Assembly: GCA_027704905.1 (NCBI GenBank)
Contig: CM051016.1
Span: 13,843,650 to 13,907,649, forward strand
Direction: 5' to 3'
From: Muraenolepis orangiensis
Lineage: Eukaryota; Chordata; Actinopteri; Gadiformes; Muraenolepididae
Length of the DNA: 64,000 bases
The position numbers and the translations under genes were made by a program. A model generated the notes under the pieces. That model saw nothing but the letters and a program-made list of their open reading frames with translations. It ran no database searches and was not told the origin of the DNA. Position 1 is the first letter of the stretch. Every line of letters starts with the position of its first letter. Shown here piece by piece: positions 35,327 to 46,947 of the stretch.

Positions 35327-35595
35327 TGTTAAGATGTGTTCTCATATGTTTTGCATTGTTATATTTTGTGCATAACTCTCTCGATAAGAGTTACGTTGTT
35401 CTGTGTACACATGACATATAAATCACATATGTATGCTTATTATAATACATCCATGTATGTATGTTGCTACTTTCTGGCGCGGTAATGGTAAATAAACCAT
35501 ACGAGGAAGATACTTGAGTGTGTTGTTTTATTTAAATGGACGAAGAGAATATACTGCACATAAACATGGCGGGTGAAGAAACAGAACGTCTTACA
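35327..35595 (+). repeat. copia 3' LTR, 269 bp (unit 2)
   Basis: Counterpart of 6834-7102. It has the same internal deletion of about 64 bp relative to the 5' LTR. Confidence 0.85.
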
Positions 35596-35749
35596 AATTA
35601 ATTTAGAAGAAGCCTCATCATGGTTTGGAAGCCGCAGTAGCGCACTGTGTACCAAGCGTGTATATTGGGTGTAATGCTTTTATTGCCCAGCAGGGGTCAT
35701 GGTTGGGCAGGACACGATTTCGAAGTAGACAATGTACGCGTTGTTTATT

Positions 35750-35784
<35 letters not shown>

Positions 35785-36334
35785 TGATGTTTAACAATAA
35801 TACACACTGTCTAACAATAGGCCTATATCACGGCACAGTTGAAAGCCGGAAGTACCCGTTAAAAATGAACTGCTGAAGCAGTTTATCCCAAGTTCCGGTT
35901 AATACATTCACCTTGGCATTCACCATGGCGGACAGTTATCGCTGGACAACATCGCTGCATAACCTTCCAAAAGTCGGTCCAGGCGATGTGGTTCAACTAG
36001 TGAATGAACTCTACAGTGAAGAAGTCTAATTCCGAATCATACAATTCCCCGACATTGTGTCTTGTGGCTCTATCTGGATATATCGCCATATAACAAAGGC
36101 GATTTTGTGTAGGAGCAGAGGTATGCCTATGTATTTAATGTAGGCTATTTATTTGATGGATTTGGATTATTTGGATTATGTACCTTTTCATTTACGTGTT
36201 AATATGTAGTGTGCAGCTGTATATTTTATATAAACGACACACCCATGTCGGAATGAAGGCCCGGGCTATGTCAGCCGCCGTTGACGACGCGAGTGGGACC
36301 GCCTCCGGCCAACGGGTTGTCCTGTCCACCATAG
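35596..36334. other. junction sequence between copia and gypsy remnants (unit 2)
   Basis: Counterpart of 7103-7841, including the AAT microsatellite (about 35748-35781) and the unidentified 34-codon frame starting at 35926. Confidence 0.5.
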
Positions 36335-38146
36335 TTAGGATGTAGGAAAAACCCTGGGAGGAGGGTAATGGACCAACCAGATCGATGTTGACGTGGTCAA
36401 ACTCCTCTCAGGCACCAGGAATTTCTCCAGGGGGGCCTTCGTGTGGCGGTGCACCTTAGCACGCTGGCAAGCCACACACGCGCCGGCCCAAGCCCTCACG
36501 TCATTTTTGAGCCCCCGCCAGACGAACTTCCCGGCCACCATCCGCACCTGGCCCGTGGAGACGTCACACAGGAGAGCAACGCCCACGTCGCCGAAAACCA
36601 CATCCTCCAGGCGCAGCCTCACATCAGCCCCCTTCAGGGCCTGGACGCTGGGATCCGTGACCTGGTCCACTGCCATGCGGGTATAGTCGAAGCCCAACTG
36701 GACGGCCCCGATGCCGACCCAGGAGAGGCAATCGGCGACCAGGTTTGACTTGCCAGCCACGTGCTGGATGTCCGTGGTGAACTCCGAGATGTAGGAAAGC
36801 TGTCTTTGCTGGCGAGCAGACCAAGGCTCCGCCACCTTGGACATGGCGAACGTGAGCGGCCGTAAATTCACGGCCTTCCAGCAAGAATCGGAAGTGCCGC
36901 ACAACCAAGGAAGCTCAAGGAGTCCAAGGAGCTTCCGGTCAAAGGCGCTGTACCTGCGTTCCCTGGGCGTCAGCTGGCGGCTGAAAAAGGCAAGTGGTTG
37001 CCAGGCGCCGTCCACCCACTGCTCATGCACCGACGGCGTAGTCCGATGCGTTGGTGGTAATGGAGATGGGGGCCGTGGGTGACGGATGCGCCAACAGGGC
37101 CACCTGAGCCAGCGCGGTCTTGACCTCCTTAAAGGCAACCTCAGCCTCCGTCGTCCAGTCGATCTCCTGGATGGGGGCCTTACCTTTCAATGCCTCATAC
37201 AGCGGCCGCATAATGTGGGCGGCCCGGGCGACGAAACGGTGGTAGAAGGTCACCATCCCTAGGAACCCACGGAGTGACCGGGCCGTATGCGGGCGATGAA
37301 ACGCCGCGACAGCCTCACCTTCGCAGGCAGGGGTGCTGCTCCGCCTTTGGTGACGCGGTGCCCAAGGAAGTCAATGTCCAACCCGAACAGACACTTTGCA
37401 GGGTTGATTATCAACCCGTGTTGGCTGAGCCTCGTGAAAAGACCCGGAGGTGGGACAGGTGTTCCTCCTCAGAAGTGCTGGCGACGAGTATGTCGTCCAG
37501 GTAGACGAACACAAACGGTAAGTCCCACAGCACCGAATCCATCAGGCGCTGGAATGTTTGAGCGGCGTTCTTGAGCCCAAAAGGCAGGAACACAAACAAC
37601 CCAAATGGCGTTATCACCGCTATTATCCAGGTCCACCTTAGAAAACACCAGCCTAGCCGCCAGGTGCACCGAAAAGTCCTGAATGTGCGGCACCGGGTAG
37701 CGGTCGGGTGTCGTAGCGTTGTTGAGGCGGCGGTAGTCCCCACACGGGCGCCAACCGCCATTAGAATTGGGGACGATGTGCAGAGGAGACGCCCAAGGAC
37801 TGTCAGGAGAACTCCGCCTTCACTACTGCGAGTTTAGAAGGGTTCAACCGCCGGGCCCTGGCGTAGACGTATCTGGCGTGCCCTCTCCTTAGCATATAAG
37901 CTAAATGTCTTAAGGAGGGGCTTTAATCGCCTCATATTTGCCGTGGCATGGAGGATCTGCGATAAAACCGACCAGCCCGGACGACGTGGAGCTTCCCAGC
38001 GCCGCCACCACGTGAAAATACTTCAGGTCCTCGTCACGGACCTGGCGGCAGGAAAAGTGTGCCTCCACGTGTGCCAACCACGCAGTAGCGGCATGTTCCC
38101 AAAACTCTGGCAGTTTAATATAAACATTGCGATCAGCCATGTTCAC
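36335..38146 (-). mobile_element. Ty3/gypsy retrotransposon remnant (unit 2)
   Basis: Counterpart of 7842-9653 with identical predicted fragments: gag start at 38146-37910, RT with YLDD at 37761-37411, RNase H at 37256-37023 and 37138-36335, and the integrase zinc region. It carries the same frameshifts and the same Asn substitution in RNase H, so both copies descend from one dead element by duplication, not from two insertions. Confidence 0.92.
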
Positions 38147-38766
38147 TAAGTCTCCACTAAACTATCTCGATCACGTCGGGGTCACCAGTGTAGAGCCGAT
38201 GAATGGGAGTCGGAGGCGGCGTGTTTAGTATGGAACTTTATTTTCCATTAGGTTTGACAAAAGGGAAACATATCTGCTACCTGCTACTGTCCAGCTAGCC
38301 CAAAACAACAACAACCCGGTCCGCTCTCTAACAGGTCCGTGGTGCAACACACACTATATACAAACGTGAATTATGTCCCATAACGTTCCACCACAAGAGA
38401 CTCTTTTTAAAGTAGCTAAAGCAAAGGAGGCAAATATAATAGACAGTAGTAGTTGTGTACATTGCTTCACAACTTTCCGAACCTAAATAATGATTTACAA
38501 AAGAAAACCTTAATAAATAAACATTCACAATTGGGAAACTGCATTCAACCATTGCAAAACCCACCACTATTGTATGTTTAAAGTAAAGTGTGTTATTTAA
38601 AATATATATATATATCGGAATTGATATAAAATCATTTTAAGTTGTGCCCAAATCAACTAAGATTTACAATTCTAAATACTGCTCTCAGTATTAAAAAAAA
38701 GAGTTAAATGTCAGTTGTGTTAAATTAATTAAAAACTCCATATGTTGTTTTTTCCCATACATTTTG

Positions 38767-38804
<38 letters not shown>

Positions 38805-38880
38805 CATCTTCCTCATCTGGATGATCCTGTATTTATGTTCCATGAAAGATTATTTCCATGTTGGTTGTTGATTTTTGACT
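38147..38880. other. gypsy 5' leader and shared spacer (unit 2)
   Basis: Counterpart of 9654-10389. The first length difference between units 1 and 2 (two bases in a TA run) appears at about 38600-38615. A GT microsatellite lies at about 38769-38802. Confidence 0.55.
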
Positions 38881-39440
38881 TAAGACAGAAATTATTCACG
38901 GAATACTTTCACTTATGCACTCATGCATTGAGGAGATCTTTAGGACCAGATATCAGAAGAAGGCCATGTCCATCACTAAGGACCGTAACCACCCTGGGCT
39001 CCATCTCTTCTCCCCCTACCGTCTGGTCGACGGTTCCGCAGCATCCGTACAGCAAGGACTACCAGGTTTAAGGATAGTTTTTATCCACAGGCAGTGACCT
39101 ACTGAACTGCTAGGAGTGCTACCACTATCATAACATTATTATCATTAACATCATTAACATTACACTGTCATACTTTACTGGACTCATCACAGTTACTGCA
39201 CTGTACTGCACTGTATTCATGATGCTGCTGCACTACTGCACTTTAAATGCTTTTAAAGATTTTTGTAAAAAAACAAAAACATGTACATTCAAAACTTTGC
39301 TGTTCTATTTTTGTATATTTTTATTGTATATATTTTTATGGTATTGTTTTGTAGATATATCTGAATAGGGACTAAGCATTCCAATGTACCTGTTGAAATT
39401 GGCCAATAAAAATATCTTGTATCTTGTACTTGTCACCTCA
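38881..39440 (+). mobile_element. LINE 3' end (Rex1/L2-like), truncated (unit 2)
   Basis: Counterpart of 10390-10945, with the same ITKDRNHPGLHLFSPYRL remnant and the same 3' UTR, plus small indels. Confidence 0.7.
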
Positions 39441-39485
39441 TTTATAGTATTAAAAAGACTCTGAGGCGGGTCATGATCAAAGCGT

Positions 39486-39491
39486 TTTATT
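39486..39491 (-). terminator. polyadenylation signal of IgL copy 2
   Basis: AATAAA on the minus strand downstream of the C exon. The 3' UTR here keeps the segment of about 48 bp (GCAGGAACCATTGAGAAGTG...) that copy 1 has lost. Confidence 0.85.
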
Positions 39492-39652
39492 GAACACAGA
39501 AAAGCAGGAACCATTGAGAAGTGTTTCTCTCCGAGCTGAAGCACATGGTTGAGGATCTCAGGCCTACTGAGCTGCTCAAAGGTAGCTACTCTGCTCTATG
39601 TTCCTCCTCACGTGGTCCTCCTGGACGGCTCCCTGTATCTTCTCCTCCTCGC

Positions 39653-39987
39653 TCAGAGGGAGCACTGCTGGCTGCTCACACTCTTGGTCAGTGGGCTGCT
39701 GAGAGCAGAGTGGCTCACATGGCAGGTAAAGGTGTGTGCTGAGCGCCACCTTGTGGTGGGCAGCGTGAGGACGCTGCTGAGGGTGTAGCTTCCGTCGCTC
39801 TGCCGCTGGGCCACGCCGGCTCGGACCTCCTCGCCGCTCACAGAGGCTCCGTCCTCGGACCAGGACAGGGCGGCGCCGGCCGGGCGGAAGCCCTTAGCCA
39901 GGCACACCAGGGTGGGTCCCTCGAGGCCCGGGAGAGGAGGCTGGGGGGCCACCATCAGCTCCAGACTGGGGGGAGACAGGGAACCAG
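39653..39987 (-). CDS. immunoglobulin light chain constant exon, copy 2
   Basis: A 335-nt C exon after a CTCCCAG acceptor, with the Ig-fold cysteines (LVCLAKGF and FTCHVSH), the LSWSEDG tryptophan and the terminal QQCSL cysteine. From MVAPQPP to the stop the predicted domain is identical to that of copy 3 (58252-58586). It differs from copy 1 at two residues. It splices in frame to the J at 40725-40762. No lesion is seen. Confidence 0.93.
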
Positions 39988-40589
39988 CTGGGAGGAGGAA
40001 GGAGACACCAGTTAGCTAAACAATAGGTTTACAATGAACAGACGTTCTCCTAGAGCAGAACAAAAGCTTAATAGACCTTTATAAGAATATAAATACAAGT
40101 GATCATTCAAAGGTTACTTTGAATTGTTCTGCATTAAGCAGCATTTCAAAGGAGTTTGATTACAGTCAGGGGCGTCGCAACAGTGTAGGCAAAGTAGGCA
40201 ATTGCATGGGGCCCCGAGCTGGAAGGGGGCCCCCGAGGACGACAGATTATATCTCCCCCACGCGCGCTTAATGATGTTCGCGATCCCCCCCCCCCCCACC
40301 CTGTGGACTTCTCGATCGTAGCTGATCATGATGAGGGAACTTTGTCTTGTTGAATTTAATCAAAACAACAATCATACCATCAACAACAGTAGAAAAGTCA
40401 TTCATATAATCATGTCAGTGTTCATTTCATTTCATATTCATCCACTAGAAGTTTGATAATAATGCTAAAGTTACATTAAATTATTAGACTCATTTAATTT
40501 ATACAAAAGCAAACCTAGAGACTAAACGTAAATGATCGCAAAACAGGATTGTAGCCAAATGATTTACAATCACAAGCAGATAAAGGCCT

Positions 40590-40661
<72 letters not shown>

Positions 40662-40724
40662 TACAGAGCTAAAATAAGTGATAGAAATGTCAGCTTTTTG
40701 TCAAATAATGAATCACAAACTTAC

Positions 40725-40762
40725 CAAGAATGACTTCAGTTCCGCCACCAAAGCTGTAGTCT
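40725..40762 (-). CDS. IgL J segment, copy 2
   Basis: A 38-nt J segment encoding DYSFGGGTEVIL plus one base, with donor CTTG|GTAAG. It abuts the heptamer. Confidence 0.92.
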
Positions 40763-40790
40763 CACAGTGTTTTGTCTCCGTACAAAAACC
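40763..40790 (-). promoter_or_regulatory. J recombination signal, 12-bp spacer, copy 2
   Basis: On the minus strand: nonamer GGTTTTTGT (40790-40782), a 12-bp spacer, heptamer CACTGTG (40769-40763). Confidence 0.93.
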
Positions 40791-40989
40791 TCTGTGCTGT
40801 GAAGTGCTGCTTGGTCTCTCCTTTCACTTCACTCACTTAGAGTTTAGCCTTTTAAATCAAATCTAAAACACCCCAAACGGTCCAAATGGTAACCCCGGGT
40901 TACCACCTGCTTCACGGTGATTTGATGTGACAGGACTCAGGAACGGGGACTGATCCCTCTCTCTTAGGTCATCCCAAATGTCTTTGGTA

Positions 40990-41028
40990 GGTTTTTGTAC
41001 GGGCTCCAAGCTGAGCTGTAGCACTGTG
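40990..41028 (-). promoter_or_regulatory. V recombination signal, 23-bp spacer, copy 2
   Basis: On the minus strand: heptamer CACAGTG (41028-41022), a 23-bp spacer, nonamer ACAAAAACC (40998-40990). Confidence 0.94.
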
Positions 41029-41480
41029 GTCTGTGCACTACAGCCACAGAAGTATGTCGCCTGGTCTTCATCTTGAAAACCATTTATCATCAGATACTGG
41101 ATTCGAGCACTATTTGACCCAGGAGAAGAAAACCGACTGGGAACTCCGCTGGCTCTACTGCCTCCTGTAGAAAGTAAATACTTTGGAGATGAACCACTTT
41201 TCTGCTGGTACCAGTAAATTGTGTCGGTACCACTCTGAGTACAGGAGATTTTGACAGTGTCTCCTCTGGTCACAGAGAGGGTCTTCTCCTGGGTGAGAGT
41301 ATAACCTTCCAAACCTGTTAACAAACACACATGTAGATTAGCAACAAACCCTCAGTCAGTGCATAGCGTCATCCCATGGACGACATCTGTGTTGGAGATA
41401 ACCTGAGATAAGGTGGGTTTGGAACGGTCACCTTGCAGGGTCAGCAGCAGAGCAGCGATGATGGAAGTATAAAAAGCCAT
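41029..41480 (-). CDS. IgL V segment with split leader, copy 2
   Basis: The leader exon is complement(41432..41480), encoding MAFYTSIIAALLLTLQ, and the V exon is complement(41029..41314). The frame holds KISC, WYQQKSG, SGVPSRFSS and DEDQATYFC, and ends CGCSAQ plus two bases before the heptamer. It has two bases more than copy 1 between the CDR3 cysteine and the RSS. That shifts the germline reading frame at the coding end but not the framework, because joining trims this edge. CDR2 reads STGGSR, without the extra cysteines of copy 1. It looks functional. Confidence 0.93.
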
Positions 41481-41571
41481 CTTGAGGTCCAAGGAGTGCG
41501 GGCAGCAGGCTGTGAGAGGAGCTGTGTGTTCTCAGGGCTCGGATGTTCTGCGCTCCATGCAGGCTGCTCTC

Positions 41572-41670
41572 CTATAAAGAGTGCAGGGCTGACGGAGAGG
41601 AACAGCTCCACCTGTTCTCTGTTTGACTCACTCCACCCACCCCACCTTCACCTTCCTCTGACATTTACAT
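41572..41670 (-). promoter_or_regulatory. IgL V promoter, copy 2
   Basis: TATA-like TTTATAG (41578-41572) and octamer variant ATGTAAAT (41670-41663) on the minus strand, at the same spacing as in copy 1. Confidence 0.7.
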
Positions 41671-43893
41671 AACAGATGTGGACTCTATTCTGGTTTATTC
41701 AGCCTACTTTCAAATCCTCTTTTCAGGGCGTTGTTCCTTAATTCATCTCTTTATAGTCTAGAATTGAACACATTGTGTTCTGGTTTTTAATTAAATATAA
41801 TTCAAGAAAGTGAATATTGGTAAGTATTGGTGTGCCTTTTTCAACTTTATTCATTATGTCATTAAGTCATTAAAACAATTCTAAATGGATTAGACACCAC
41901 GAGTCATCATCACACCTGCAGATACTTAGAGCTGTTTTCGGTTCCTCTTTCATGACTTTGTGTGCCTGCAGGTTGGGCCACACGTTCCATGGAGGACAAC
42001 GAGGTCATGGACTTAACCCTAATAGTAACCTACTTAAGGTTTGCTGAATCATGCAATGGAAATTAAATAGATATCAAACTGGTTCTGTGAAAAGCATTTT
42101 TTGTAATAGCTGATCAACAGGTGGTACTGAAGTAAAGTCCCTAGGATGTACCCAGGATGCATGATCAAGATTAGATTAGATTAGATTAGATTCAAATGTA
42201 TTTTCATTGCACAGCACAAGTACAGAACAGCAAAAATAATTTGGCATCTAACCAGAGTGCAAATGTTGCAGTAAAGTGACAGGTATAAACCAAACAAATG
42301 GCATAAAAACCGGTATAAAATAACTTATAGAGTAGGTATGAGATATGCTCAGAATAATAGGTATATATATATATATACAAGGTAAGTATACAAGTATAAA
42401 CAGGTAGTGAGCAGGGGTATGCAGTTGTATCATAAACAAGCATTGCTAGGTATTAAGGTAACTACACAGGGAGAGCCGATTGACTTAATAAGCCTGATGA
42501 ATAGCAGCAGAGGTTATGGAAGTATAGTGATTATGCAGGAGGCCAATGAGAAGTCCTACATCAGGAGTCAACCTACCTAAAAGAATCACACCTGAAACGG
42601 CTCTGTTCACACTGTTTCAAAGCAACCCTTTGCCTTGACGATTGTCAAATATATTCTAAAGCCTATTGAAGTCCCTCAATATATACCTATTATTATTATG
42701 CTCATATCCCACTTAATACCTAGTAGACTGTCTAACAACTGTAAACTGTCAATTATATTACCATGCACTTTACTGCAACTTTGAGTGGGCAAAACTGGGG
42801 AGACCTTGAAAAACTGCCCCCAACGGAGTGAGATGGAAGACATGATCAATGGCCTCTGCTCCCTGGAGGAGCCAAGGGCTGAACTAACTCACTAACTTTA
42901 CTGCAACATTTGCACTCTGGTTAGATGCTAAATTATTTTCGCTGTACTGTACTTGTGCTGTGCAATGACAATACATTTGAATCTAATCTAATCTAATCAA
43001 AGTGCCATTTCAACACTTTTAATAATTACAAATATTACAAAAACGATTAAATAGTTACCAAAGACTGACATACGGTATGTGTCTGTCTTTGTGTTAGTCT
43101 GGTGCATGTGTTGGGATGTTGGGCCTACTCAGAAAGGGAAGCTCCTACATAGGAGCCCAGGAAGACTAGCTGTAGCAATGCTTAGCAAAGCTAATGGGGA
43201 TCCTAGTGAACTAAACCACACTAAACATGTTCATGACAAGTAGACTCTATTCACACCTTGCATTAACATGTGATCTGGTGGCTTTTGGGCATACAGTGAG
43301 TACTTATACCCTAAGTGCAATATACAATATACAAACCATAACCCTGAGTCAACACACACACACCAAAACGACCTAGCTGGGTCTCCAGATAGCTAAGTCT
43401 AAAAGATGCTCAGGCCCGTCTAAATGTAATCCGATCCCCAATGCGTTCTTTTCCCATTGAGCCAAACCCAGATCAGGGATGTCTCTTATAGCACAGCATG
43501 GTTGAGTACCTGATGGAGTACCAAGGGTGGGCTTTATCTATTAACAACGGGACACCTCTCTGCCTCTTGACCCTTATCTACCCTACATAACCTTTTGCCT
43601 CATATTCCTTCATAAAAATCCTCTCAATTGTATGAATGGACACGTGAATGGATATGTTTATAAAAAGCTAGTAATGATTTCATTTAGCAGACGCCATGAC
43701 ACATCAATAGTGCTGTGAGCGATGAGCCGGTAGGGGTTAGTTTCATTATGTAGGCTACTGGCTGGGGAAAGGGGGACTTACAGCATGCTGCTGACTTGAT
43801 AGGGTTATATGTTATACATCCATGGCAGTGGGTCCTATGTGAACAGACTGGTGGGTGGACTCTGAACCCTGGACTCTGGGGGTTGGGGGAAGA
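41671..43893. other. spacer upstream of IgL copy 2 (duplicated non-coding block)
   Basis: Counterpart of 13130-15490, including the 118-bp retrofragment with its CTTTACTGCAAC duplication (about 42769-42900). About 130 bp present in unit 1 (15050-15180) are deleted near 43578. It ends with GGGTTGGGGGAAGA at the scaffold gap, exactly where the poly-C tract should follow. Confidence 0.75.
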
Positions 43894-44893
43894 NNNNNNN
43901 NNNNNNNNNNNNNNNNNNNNNNNNNNNNNNNNNNNNNNNNNNNNNNNNNNNNNNNNNNNNNNNNNNNNNNNNNNNNNNNNNNNNNNNNNNNNNNNNNNNN
44001 NNNNNNNNNNNNNNNNNNNNNNNNNNNNNNNNNNNNNNNNNNNNNNNNNNNNNNNNNNNNNNNNNNNNNNNNNNNNNNNNNNNNNNNNNNNNNNNNNNNN
44101 NNNNNNNNNNNNNNNNNNNNNNNNNNNNNNNNNNNNNNNNNNNNNNNNNNNNNNNNNNNNNNNNNNNNNNNNNNNNNNNNNNNNNNNNNNNNNNNNNNNN
44201 NNNNNNNNNNNNNNNNNNNNNNNNNNNNNNNNNNNNNNNNNNNNNNNNNNNNNNNNNNNNNNNNNNNNNNNNNNNNNNNNNNNNNNNNNNNNNNNNNNNN
44301 NNNNNNNNNNNNNNNNNNNNNNNNNNNNNNNNNNNNNNNNNNNNNNNNNNNNNNNNNNNNNNNNNNNNNNNNNNNNNNNNNNNNNNNNNNNNNNNNNNNN
44401 NNNNNNNNNNNNNNNNNNNNNNNNNNNNNNNNNNNNNNNNNNNNNNNNNNNNNNNNNNNNNNNNNNNNNNNNNNNNNNNNNNNNNNNNNNNNNNNNNNNN
44501 NNNNNNNNNNNNNNNNNNNNNNNNNNNNNNNNNNNNNNNNNNNNNNNNNNNNNNNNNNNNNNNNNNNNNNNNNNNNNNNNNNNNNNNNNNNNNNNNNNNN
44601 NNNNNNNNNNNNNNNNNNNNNNNNNNNNNNNNNNNNNNNNNNNNNNNNNNNNNNNNNNNNNNNNNNNNNNNNNNNNNNNNNNNNNNNNNNNNNNNNNNNN
44701 NNNNNNNNNNNNNNNNNNNNNNNNNNNNNNNNNNNNNNNNNNNNNNNNNNNNNNNNNNNNNNNNNNNNNNNNNNNNNNNNNNNNNNNNNNNNNNNNNNNN
44801 NNNNNNNNNNNNNNNNNNNNNNNNNNNNNNNNNNNNNNNNNNNNNNNNNNNNNNNNNNNNNNNNNNNNNNNNNNNNNNNNNNNNNNNNNNNNN
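43894..44893. other. assembly gap, exactly 1000 N
   Basis: A placeholder gap between the poly-C junction on the left and copia pol on the right. Confidence 0.99.
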
Positions 44894-46484
44894 ATACGCA
44901 TAACACTCTGAGCCGACCACATGAAGTAAGGGGTATTGTTGGTCCTTTCGTTGTAGCATCTAGTTTGGATGTGAGCTGCGTGTCGTACAGCATACGGTCA
45001 CAGTGCCTTTGGTAAACCCTTCTCTAATAATTGGCCCCTTCCCATTTAGAATAATGTCCTAAACTGTCTAACTGTCTCTCAGCTGTGCCGTTTTGATGAG
45101 GGGAAAAGGGGCACGATGTCTCATGTGTTATCCCTCTGTCTCTTAACAGTGACTGAAAATAACTGCTCGTGAATTCTGTACCCTTATCTGATCTTATGCA
45201 CTTGACTTGGCCATACGGTGCACTGTCTGCAAGGAATCTTTCAGTTGCTAATGTTGTCTCACTCTTGTTTTTAATGAAATAAACTGACACTGCCCCTGAG
45301 AAATCATCTGTGAATGCAATGGCATATTCATGTCCATCTTGAGCAGTTGGGTCAATGGGACCTGCTAAGTCAGTATATACTAACTCTAGGGGGGTACTAG
45401 CTTTTGCGTCAGGTGTCCTATTTCTGATGTTGGTAAATGTTTCTTCAGTACAGACACTACAGTCTATTTTAGTGTTACCTGTGATCTTCATACCACCTTT
45501 GGTAATTTCATCACATCATCTACATTACAATGACCCATAATCTCATGCCATGTTTTTACATCACAACTCAAGTTCACTTTGTCTCTGGACATCATATCGT
45601 TAACTGAATAATCAACACATGTTTCATCATTTACCGTTTCCAAGTAGCACAGTCTCTCATGCTGCTCTATGCGGAGAACGGCTCCATCTCTGTTGATGAG
45701 CATGTTCTGTCCTTCTTGACAAGTCACCTTGTCTCCGTCAGTTGTGGCTGCTTGTACTGAGATGATGCTCTGTGGGTACGATGGTATGAATAGCGCATTC
45801 CTCAGTGTGACTCGACGCATCTTCCTTCTGAGTCCTGTAAGAACACCTCTGCGTGGCCCCGTTTCATTGCCACATTGTTCATTGTGGTTCCGTCAGCTAG
45901 TTCCATGTAGTGTGACTTTGTGTCAAAAGTCTCGTCAAATCTCGTGAACTTGTTTTCCTCCGTTATGATGTGGGATGTAGCTCCGCAGTCTACCATCAGC
46001 CTGTTTCTTCTAATAGTGTCTGGGAGGAATCCTTGACTGTGAATACAAACGTATGTTCTTCCTCACGTTCTTGTCTGTCCGCAGTCTGTTTTGCGTCGTC
46101 ATTCTGCTGGGGTTTTCTCCTGTGTCATCGCTGTGTGTAGAGCTTCTATGGTAGCTGCATCACTTGGCTACACTGGCTCCTTTCCGACGACACTCTCTTG
46201 TCATGTGACCATGGCCTCCGCATCCGTAACATATCATCGATGATATGTTTACTTTCATCACTTTGTCAGATTTTTATTTTGTGTCAAACTTTTCTGTTTA
46301 GTTTACGTTTGAACTGTTTTTTTGAACAACGTGACACGTCACGTGAACACAGAACAACGTAACTCTTGTAATAGAGGTGCACAAAGTATTACAATAGAAA
46401 ACATGTACAATGAGTGCATACTCATTTTAACATATGAGAACAAATATCTTAACAAGGCCCAGCATAAAAATGCTCTACACAATA
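44894..46484 (-). mobile_element. Ty1/copia remnant: partial 5' LTR, gag end, protease, integrase (unit 3)
   Basis: The minus strand reads as follows. A partial 5' LTR (about 46465-46320) joins by a deletion to the gag zinc-knuckle region (about 46230). The protease block MVDCGATSHIITEENKFTRF (45996) comes next, then the pre-integrase and zinc region (45820-45488) with WHEIMGHC, then the integrase core (45491-45024) with CSVC and the three catalytic residues. A small deletion removes about 36 bp near 44930 relative to 31980-32015, and the contig ends in GSECYAY. Frame breaks occur near 45490 and 45800. Confidence 0.88.
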
Positions 46485-46935
46485 AAAAAATGAACATAAA
46501 ATAAAGTGACCGATGGAGGATGTGTACATGTTTTGTACATGTTTTGAATTGTGCAAATAGCTTTAAAAGCATTTAAAGTGCCAGTAGTGCAGCAGCATCA
46601 TGAATGCAGTGCAGTACAGTGCAGTACAGTACAGTAACAGTAATGAGTCCCGAAAGTCCAGTAAAGTATGACAGTGTAATGTTAAAAGTAAACTAAATAA
46701 ATTGTGGGAGCTCATAAAAACGCGTCTGCTCTTCTCCAACGCCGCCATCAAGAGCGTTATTATATTATATTATTATATTATATTATATTATATTATTATA
46801 TTATATTATATTATATTATATTATTTTATTATATTATTACATTATATTATATTATTACATTATTACATTATATTATTATATTATATAATATAATATTATG
46901 ATATTATATTATTATATTATATTATATTATACACA
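46485..46935. other. spacer block II end with LINE 3' UTR and (TATTA)n (unit 3, inverted)
   Basis: Inverted counterpart of about 20180-20460: a LINE 3' UTR fragment (about 46500-46690), the GAGCTCATAAAAACGCG stretch, then about 180 bp of TATTA-type repeats. Confidence 0.7.
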
Positions 46936-46947
46936 GTATGTACACAG

